Shown here: in pieces, positions 7,805 through 11,932 of the stretch
Numbering within the stretch: position 1 is the stretch's first letter
How the letters are laid out: the number at the start of each line of letters is the position of its first letter
Assembly: GCA_025765615.1 (NCBI GenBank)
Contig: JAIVFJ010000737.1
Span: 1 to 11,932 of the forward strand
Direction of reading: 5' to 3'
Length of the DNA: 11,932 nt
Origin: Zopfochytrium polystomum
Lineage: Eukaryota; Chytridiomycota; Chytridiomycetes; Chytridiales; Chytridiaceae
Notes under the pieces: model-generated
Told to the model about the DNA's origin: nothing
The model's input: only the letters and a program-made list of their open reading frames with translations
Databases searched by the model: none
Position numbers and translations under genes: made by a program

Positions 7805-8335
7805 ATCCTTCAAGCAGACACATCCACGCTCCAAGGCTTGGTTCCCATCTCCTTGTTCAGGCTGATCTTCAAGTAGTCCTCCAGCAATTCCTCCACCATT
7901 GCCCTGGCGACAGGCTTGAAAGAGTTGTAAAGATATGCTTCCCTGCAAAGATGGAAGCCTTCAGTGTCTGCATGAAACTGGCTTATGGAAGGATTCTTTG
8001 TCTTGAGGCAGTAAGCTCGTGCTCTGTGAAAATAGTCGCACACATGGCTTGCAGACAGCACCAGGAACTTTGAGCGAAATTCCATAAAATCAATCACAAG
8101 CTTTTCCAGCTCATTGTCATCATCATATGGAGCTAGTGCATTGGCTGCATCATCCTGATCTCCCATAAGACTCCTATTGCCGCTGCTTTGAGCCACTCCA
8201 GCCACAGTGACATGGGCTTTCTTCAGGCAAAAGTACCCCACACTTCTGAAGTGGTATATCAGCCCAGAGAGGGGTTTTGCTAAAATTCCATGGCTCACAC
8301 CATGCGAGATTCCTGCTTGGATCCACACCCAAACA
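7805..8335 (-). CDS. Linker segment 4, conserved helical region
   Basis: This is part of a 197-codon open frame. It begins with ILAKPLSGLIYHFRSVGYFC and has an acidic break (YDDDNELEKLVIDF). A helical stretch follows: EFRSKFLVLSASHVCDYFHR, then HLCREAYLYNSFKPVARAMV and EELLEDYLKISLNKE. This is clearly protein-like and one of the longer undisturbed readings. It lies between the zinc fingers and the recombinase-like core, where a helical DNA-binding (core-binding-like) domain would be expected for a tyrosine recombinase. That assignment is by position only. Confidence 0.5.
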
Positions 8336-8515
8336 AGCACCAGCAATTTTTGCTGCACAGGGTTTCCTTGCACCTCCATCGAATTCTGTGAGGAGAGCAA
8401 CACAAAACTGAAAGAATTCCGTGCGTAGTTGGCTCAAAGCTTCAGCATTATACAAGCCTCTCAATTCTTTCCTTGTGCTTGCCAAATGCAATCCGCACTG
8501 CGGGGATCTTTGCAA
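8330..8515 (-). CDS. Linker segment 3
   Basis: The start of a 113-codon open frame reads LASTRKELRGLYNAEALSQL, then RTEFFQFCVALLTEFDGG. This is a helical, leucine-rich pattern typical of a folded linker. Towards 8350 the frame becomes less protein-like, and another frame (SHGILAKPLSGLIYHFRSVG) takes over. The transition is assigned to about 8380-8330. No known motif is present. Confidence 0.35.
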
Positions 8516-8527
8516 GCTCTTCCTGGT

Positions 8528-8722
8528 TCAAGCCTGTAGGCTCGCAGAAATATCCTGATCAAGCCAACAAAGGGCACTGCGTAATCCCGGGCCGTTTGTC
8601 CATATACCAATTAGCCGGCGACCAGCAGCCTCTTTGTCTGGCCGATCATGATTGAGCGCATACCTCACCACATCAGGCGCAGCTTTTGCTTCAACATGTG
8701 CCTCCCGGTAGAAATTTGACAA
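8528..8722 (-). CDS. Linker segment 2
   Basis: This open segment reads NFYREAHVEAKAAPDVVRYA and then RRLIGIWTNGPGLRSALCWL. It overlaps the end of the previous segment in another frame, so the switch lies near 8700. The mixed charged/hydrophobic pattern looks coding, but no family is recognised. It ends at a stop about 10 nt before the next coherent segment. Confidence 0.35.
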   Translation of the reverse strand: MSNFYREAHVEAKAAPDVVRYALNHDRPDKEAAGRRLIGIWTNGPGLRSALCWLDQDISASLQA

Positions 8723-8918
8723 ACAGATCTTCCTTCAGCACAAGAGACATTTCAGCGTCAGAAGTACGAGTGCCTTCCTCTCTGGTTGCTGCGCCAAGGA
8801 AGATATCAAACGTAGGTCCAACCAGAGAGTAGCTGGTGCCATTGGGCATTTCCGCCCAGTTTGAGGGTTGGACGGCCCATTTGAGGCCCTTAAACACTTT
8901 CCACATCACTTGCAACAA
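8691..8918 (-). CDS. Linker segment 1 after the zinc fingers
   Basis: This lies in the same frame as the finger segment, beyond two TGA codons and a short incoherent stretch (8918-8957). It reads VMWKVFKGLKWAVQPSNWAE, then SYSLVGPTFDIFLGAATREE and SLVLKEDLFVKFLPGGTC. It is rich in Trp and hydrophobic residues, as in a folded domain. I do not recognise a family; the stretch sits where large OrsD proteins have a conserved but unnamed region. The frame changes near 8720-8690. Confidence 0.4.
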   Translation of the reverse strand: MLQVMWKVFKGLKWAVQPSNWAEMPNGTSYSLVGPTFDIFLGAATREEGTRTSDAEMSLVLKEDLFVKFLPGGTC

Positions 8919-8954
8919 GATCCCTGATGTTCTTCACACTTCATTCCAGCATAC

Positions 8955-9443
8955 TCAGCAGACCAGAATCCCTTTCCCTGCAGCTACATCCAGTGCATCG
9001 TCATAATCAGAAGGATTGTGCACAGACTTCACGCAACCTGACTCCACTTCAAACATCCTGCAAAACCGTGTCCAGCGCTGAGCAGCCTCCACAGGAACCA
9101 TTGTGTCCACTGTGCAAAGGCAGCTGGAGTCCAGATGATATTCTTGCCGGTGGAATCTAGTCTTGCTCACAAACACAGCAGAACATCCAGTGCACTTGAA
9201 GCCTCGGCACACATCCAAAACAGGCACTCTCAACTGAGCAGGGAGAGGAACAGCAAGCTCAGCAGGGTGCAAGGCTGAATGCTTAGAGGCTAAATTCACC
9301 AGCTGAACAACAAGCTCCGATAAAGTCTCTGGATTCAAGTTTGAATGAACATTTCGAGCATGCTTTCTGACATCAACTGGGCTCACTGCAGCCTTGCAGT
9401 GCTTGCACACCAGAGCCCTTGTACTTGGAAATGTACCCTGCAT
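8955..9443 (-). CDS. OrsD-like double C2H2 zinc-finger domain
   Basis: This is a 162-codon open segment. Finger 1 is VCKHCK...VRKHARNVH (C-x2-C ... H-x4-H), at about 9410..9345. Finger 2 is FKCTGCSAVF...FHRQEYH, at about 9197..9136, followed by an aromatic/basic helix (AAQRWTRFCRMFEV). The order of finger, roughly 60-residue spacer, 'GF.C..C', H-x4-H and then a W/F-rich helix matches the OrsD family (DUF3505, Pfam PF12013 as I recall it). That family is known mainly from large fungal proteins that often also carry RecQ-like helicases. The probable role is recognition of specific DNA. The segment ends at TGA 8957..8955, but the same frame reopens within about 40 nt, so this is not the true C-terminus. 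Confidence 0.7.
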   Translation of the reverse strand: MQGTFPSTRALVCKHCKAAVSPVDVRKHARNVHSNLNPETLSELVVQLVNLASKHSALHPAELAVPLPAQLRVPVLDVCRGFKCTGCSAVFVSKTRFHRQEYHLDSSCLCTVDTMVPVEAAQRWTRFCRMFEVESGCVKSVHNPSDYDDALDVAAGKGILVC

Positions 9444-9455
9444 GCTCCCTCACAT

Positions 9456-9558
9456 CTGTCAACGGGGGGTAGGACACCAGGGCAAATGTGTATGAAAAAT
9501 GCTTGAGTACAGAAGATAAGCTAGCTTGAAATTCGTGGGATTAAATAACAACACCCAC
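9456..9558 (-). other. Candidate intron 4 (about 103 nt)
   Basis: A possible donor GATG|GTGGGT lies at 9558, and a possible acceptor GTTGACAG ends at 9456, just before the zinc-finger frame. Alternative acceptors (TTTCAAG, ACTCAAG) lie inside. One frame here reads LKHFSYTFALVSYPPLTD, which could be coding sequence leading into the OrsD-like region, so the boundary is uncertain. Confidence 0.3.
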
Positions 9559-9689
9559 CATCTTGGTTGAAATCAGCACTATGCTCAGCTAGCAATCATC
9601 ATTGCCAGCCATTATGAAATCGTCAGAGCCAACGCCAACAGCTGAATCATCTGAACTTGGGTGATGTTGCCAGGAAGGTTTCAACTGGG
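9559..9689 (-). CDS. Exon 4, end of the N-terminal tail
   Basis: The frame reads AQLKPSWQHHPSSDDSAVGV, then GSDDFIMAGNDD, and meets TAG at 9591..9589. A one-base shift at about 9597 gives LLAEHSADFNQDG, which runs into a possible GTGGGT donor at 9558. The reading stays polar and acidic on both sides. No domain is recognised. Confidence 0.35.
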
Positions 9690-9746
9690 CTGTTTCAACA
9701 AATTGTGAGAATAAGGCAAGCAAACTGAGATTTAATAAAAACTTAC
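9690..9746 (-). other. Candidate short intron 3 (57 nt)
   Basis: The donor is AGTG|GTAAGTTTTTATTAAATC and the acceptor is TTGTTGAAACAG. The interior is T-rich and intron-like. Its length is exactly 19 codons, with no stop in the flanking frame, so it could also be translated, giving a Leu/Phe-rich insert in an otherwise polar region. The composition change favours an intron, although 57 nt is short. Confidence 0.45.
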
Positions 9747-9901
9747 CACTACTAACATAGACGGATTTGACAGATCCAGGTCCATCAGTATCCATGGCTC
9801 CAGGATCACTAGCACTTTCATCTACTGCACACCATCATGGCTCTCTGAATCTGAATCTGCATTTTGAGGACTTGAAGAATGTGCCAGCGCAAGTGTCATC
9901 C
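9747..9901 (-). CDS. Exon 3, acidic Ser/Asp-rich region (one frame change)
   Basis: The exon reads MTLALAHSSSPQNADSDSES and then meets TAG at 9824..9822. A one-base shift at about 9826 restores an open reading AVDESASDPGAMDTDGPGS that runs to a GTAAGT donor at 9746. The two halves share the acidic, Ser/Asp-rich composition, so the stop is best explained as an indel rather than a true end. No enzymatic motif is visible. Confidence 0.45.
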
Positions 9902-10018
9902 CTGCAAAAACAAAGAATAACAAAAATAGAAAAAAGTGAATAGAGAAATTGAAACAGAGGTTTTCATTCAGACAAATGATCCATCACCATGATTACAGAC
10001 AACACAAGGTTTACTTAC
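9902..10018 (-). other. Intron 2 (117 nt)
   Basis: The donor is AGTG|GTAAGTAAACC at 10018 on the minus strand. The acceptor is a long T-rich tract ending TTTTTGCAG|GG at 9902. This is the best splice pair in the window. It joins the frame ending ...VESG to ...MTLALAHSSSPQ without breaking the reading. Confidence 0.8.
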
Positions 10019-10259
10019 CACTTTCAACTGAATTTGCCACTACTACTTTATCTTCTAAGCAACTGGACACACCAGGATCTGAATTTGAATGCACACTTGA
10101 GGTCTTGTCTGAAGTGGGATCTTCAGAGCTGCAACCAAACTTGAATCTGAGTCCAAATCTTCACTTTCAAGCTCTCTTGACAAACTGGCAGCACCAACTG
10201 CTTTCGGACCGTCGCATGACGCACAGTGTGAAACTCTCTGCCTTGCTTCCATGCGAAAA
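10019..10259 (-). CDS. Exon 2, acidic Ser/Asp-rich N-terminal region (one internal frame change)
   Basis: After intron 1 the frame reads FRMEARQRVSHCASC..., then an acidic stretch (ELESEDLDSDSS), and would stop shortly afterwards. From about 10135 a different frame takes over with the same character (EDPTSDKTSS, then HSNSDPGVSSCLEDK) and runs to the GTAAGT donor at 10018. The shared Ser/Asp-rich composition on both sides of the switch suggests one protein interrupted by a single-base indel. No globular domain is recognisable; the region is probably a disordered N-terminal tail of a nuclear protein. Confidence 0.45.
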
Positions 10260-10336
10260 CTGAAAACAACAGCCACAAAGAAACTCTTTGAAGGATTAGT
10301 AAGAAATAATCAACACACATGCTCATGTGCACTCAC
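10260..10336 (-). other. Intron 1 (77 nt)
   Basis: On the minus strand the donor is G|GTGAGTG at 10336 and the acceptor is TTGTTTTCAG ending at 10260. The interior is T-rich and contains stop codons in the frame used. Size and signals suit a plant-like or algal intron. Confidence 0.6.
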
Positions 10337-10377
10337 CTCCGATCCAGATCGGCGACACAGATTGCTTCCACTTCCAT
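10337..10377 (-). CDS. Exon 1 (N-terminal start) of the helicase/recombinase gene
   Basis: A short coding exon reads MEVEAICVADLDR and ends in a split codon (phase 2) at a GTGAGT donor. The preceding minus-strand sequence TTTCTTTCTCGGCATGCAG at about 10419..10401 is a good splice acceptor. The transcribed exon may therefore begin at 10400, with the first in-frame Met at 10377. The frame was chosen because it joins the next exon to a Cys/Ser/Asp-rich stretch that resembles the later N-terminal exons. A second frame is also open across the same junction, so the assignment is tentative. Confidence 0.4.
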
Positions 10378-10379
10378 TG

Positions 10380-11110
10380 GTATACAACCTTCACTCGTTT
10401 CTGCATGCCGAGAAAGAAATTCTGTTAGCTTGCTTTGTGAGGCAGAATCAAAGAAGGGCGTAGCAAGTGCAGAAGTGAGGAGCAGACAAGAGAATTAGAT
10501 AGTCATTTGCTGGTGCACCAGTGGGGCGCAGCTCTGCCTGTGAAACACGGCACTGCTCCTGCAGTCACTCAATGAAGAGCCCATAGCACAGCAGCTGCCA
10601 TGGCTCAGAGCAGGATTGTGAGAGTGCAGAAAGTGGCCACAGTGGATATGATGATGTTGCTGAGAGGAGGGGGGAGGGAAAGGGGAAGAAAGGTGTTAGC
10701 TGGATTAGAAAGAGTACAGCCAAGACAAAGGAGAGAGAAAAAACCAAAGGAAAAAATTGAAATAATAGAAGAAATGAAAAAAGCTTGATCGCCAGCTCCT
10801 ACCCAGCAGTTCCATCCCGCTTCTGCGACGTTCCCGTTTTCATTCCCTGGCACAAAAGAAGCTGCTGCTGCTGCTGCTCTTGTCTGCCACAGTGCGCCGC
10901 CTGCTGCCCCACCACTGTGGGGGAGACCTGCTTTCCCATACCATGCAGTGCAAAGAGGGGGGTGCGACAGCGACAACGACAGCGATAGCAGTGCCCCTCC
11001 ACTATTCCCCATCTGGAGCTCCATGACGAAAAAGGAACCTTTGAGGGGCTCCCCCAAAGCCGCAGACTCGGCAACTGGCAAGCTGGCCATCGCGTCCAGC
11101 AACGTCGCCA
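10380..11110 (-). other. Upstream flank / possible 5' untranslated leader of the main gene
   Basis: On the minus strand this stretch is pyrimidine-rich between about 10800 and 10650 and contains intron-like signals. There is a possible donor GCTGG|GTAGGA near 10806, an acceptor-like CTCCTCTCAG near 10666, and a strong acceptor TTTCTCGGCATGCAG ending at 10401. These would suit a leader with introns, but no donor clearly pairs with 10401. A long open frame on the same strand (10605 to about 11090) is low-complexity and not supported as a gene. Confidence 0.3.
10861..10878. repeat. (GCT)6 trinucleotide repeat
   Basis: Six GCT units (CAG/AGC on the minus strand) lie upstream of the main gene, in a region where minus-strand frames are open but not recognisably coding. 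Confidence 0.95.
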
Positions 11111-11870
11111 AGCTCAGTCTGCGCTAGCATGCCATGCCCCACCCACTTCCAGCCCCTGCCGTTGAGCCCGCAACCCCTGACACAACACTGTCAAATTGAC
11201 TCCCCGCGACCTCCCCACTGCCGCCCCCACCCACCGACAAAGCAGCAGATACCCTCCCCTCTGCACCTGAAACTCCGACCCCGCATCGCCCAGTGCGGTT
11301 GTGGCAGCCACCAACGATGTCGACCCCAGACCGACAGCGCTGTCTGCCCGCCACCGAATCCCACTTGTTAGCAGCTGTCTGCAGCACGTGCGTGCCGCCC
11401 AGGTGCGTAAACTTTATCATCGCCGGCAACGGAGGTTCCAGCTGCCACTGGGACGATGGCGGGCGCAGTGGGTCACGGGAGGCTGTTGTACTTGTACAGC
11501 TGCAAGAGGAGCTTTCAGAGGTTGTGTGACGGGGTGTGGCGGCTAGTACCGAGTGCGATCCAGCTGTTGCCACTGCCCACAGGCACGAAGGACGAGAAAG
11601 CTTCAGACGCAATCAACAAACGATTTGTGGGCCGGGGCTGCGTTCGGTGCTGGTGGCAGAGGGTTGTCAGCATCTGGGATGCCCGAGTCACAATCTTACC
11701 CTGCCGCCAGGAACCGCCTGCTGCTGCCACCGCACCATACAAGCGCAGTTCGGCCTGGTACACTACCTTCAACGGCGACAGTTGGGATGATGGAGGCAAG
11801 CTTGAGCAAAACCGCACCTGTGCTGTGGCCACTGACTGCCACACTCATGTATTGTAACTTGATCTGCTTT
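11111..11870. other. GC-rich flank without a recognisable gene
   Basis: Open frames on both strands overlap heavily and translate to Cys/Arg/Pro/Gly-rich sequence with no motif. Nothing else is seen apart from the G run at its right-hand end. Confidence 0.55.
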
Positions 11871-11895
11871 GGGGGGGGGGGGGGGGGGGGGGGGG
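11871..11895. repeat. G25 homopolymer
   Basis: Twenty-five consecutive G lie close to the window end. A run of this length is unusual in nuclear DNA; it may be real or a sequencing artefact. Confidence 0.97.
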
Positions 11896-11932
11896 TTGTG
11901 TGATCGTACCTTCATCGTCGAGCAAAGTATTG

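Larger units (their letters stand above)
4073..10377 (-). pseudogene. Large OrsD-like zinc finger / tyrosine recombinase-like / RecQ-like helicase gene, frame-disrupted
   Basis: This entry covers the whole gene; its segments are listed separately. Read on the minus strand, the conserved blocks are collinear: acidic N-terminus, OrsD-like C2H2 fingers, linker, tyrosine-recombinase-like core, SF2 helicase of RecQ type, and two Cys clusters. No neighbouring gene lies between the blocks, so a single polypeptide of roughly 1,900 residues is the simplest reading. The reading frame changes about 15-18 times, partly at plausible introns (five candidates) but mostly where no splice site is seen. Motifs are well kept and nonsense codons few, so the copy is either recent and broken by indels or intact and badly sequenced. 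The start is placed at ATG 10377..10375, the first Met in the frame that continues through the next splice junction; a start further upstream is possible. The expected role is binding, cutting/joining and unwinding DNA as part of a mobile element. This is inferred from domain content; no element ends have been identified. Confidence 0.75.

Noticed and set aside
4073..9443. Separate zinc-finger, recombinase and helicase genes
   Set aside because: The blocks follow each other with no intergenic space, promoter or terminator, and partly continue in the same frame across the stops.
4073..10377. Whole gene as a retroposed copy because of the downstream A tract
   Set aside because: Clear introns with good splice signals (10018-9902, 5923-5850, 10336-10260) are still present.
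10605..11111. 168-codon minus-strand frame
   Set aside because: It begins at a non-ATG codon and is low-complexity (Ala, Ser-Leu runs). Its second half is the pyrimidine-rich intron-like stretch.
11124..11612. 162-codon minus-strand Gly/Ser-rich frame
   Set aside because: Overlapped by several plus-strand frames of equal quality in GC-rich DNA; no domain visible.
1..11932. tRNA or rRNA genes
   Set aside because: No cloverleaf-like or conserved rRNA stretch was recognised on either strand by eye; a dedicated scan was not possible.

Overview
The window looks like eukaryotic nuclear DNA. It has GT-AG introns of about 57-117 nt with strong GTAAGT/GTGAGT donors and pyrimidine-rich acceptors, long non-coding stretches full of simple repeats, and no bacterial operon or ribosome-binding-site layout. 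The intron size and style would suit a green-lineage organism (for example a streptophyte alga or early land plant), but nothing in the sequence settles this; a fungal-like or other protist source remains possible.

Layout. Positions 1-3300 hold no recognisable gene. This part carries a 26-bp minisatellite, (GA)n tracts, a roughly 300-bp tandem duplication headed by GA tracts, and GC-rich DNA with only spurious open frames. Positions 3339-3573 (+) hold a weak small ORF pair. Positions 3574-4072 form the 3' side of the main gene, with a 15-bp inverted repeat around a poly(T) run. Positions 4073 to about 10377 (- strand) hold one large, frame-disrupted, intron-containing gene. Positions 10400-11932 are its upstream flank and end near a run of 25 G.

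The main gene, read on the minus strand, encodes in order: (1) an acidic, Ser/Asp-rich N-terminal tail split by several introns; (2) a double C2H2-type zinc-finger region resembling the OrsD family; (3) a conserved linker of several hundred residues; (4) a tyrosine-recombinase-like domain with box I 'NRATELL', a Lys-containing segment and a C-terminal 'GHSVKTALKYYG'; (5) a RecQ-like SF2 helicase with Walker A PTGTGKT, DEAH, TATLP and QAAGRAGRDG; (6) a RecQ-type Cys cluster after CRR; (7) a second Cys-rich C-terminal region. A zinc-finger DNA binder, a DNA-cutting/joining recombinase and a helicase in one polypeptide look like the mobilisation protein of a DNA element or an island with its own recombinase. 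That role is inference.

The coding path changes frame about 15-18 times over 6 kb while motif quality stays high and in-frame nonsense substitutions are few. Either this is a decaying copy that accumulates mainly indels, or the assembly carries uncorrected single-base indels, as some long-read assemblies do. Each coherent segment is annotated separately below, with the frame changes placed approximately.
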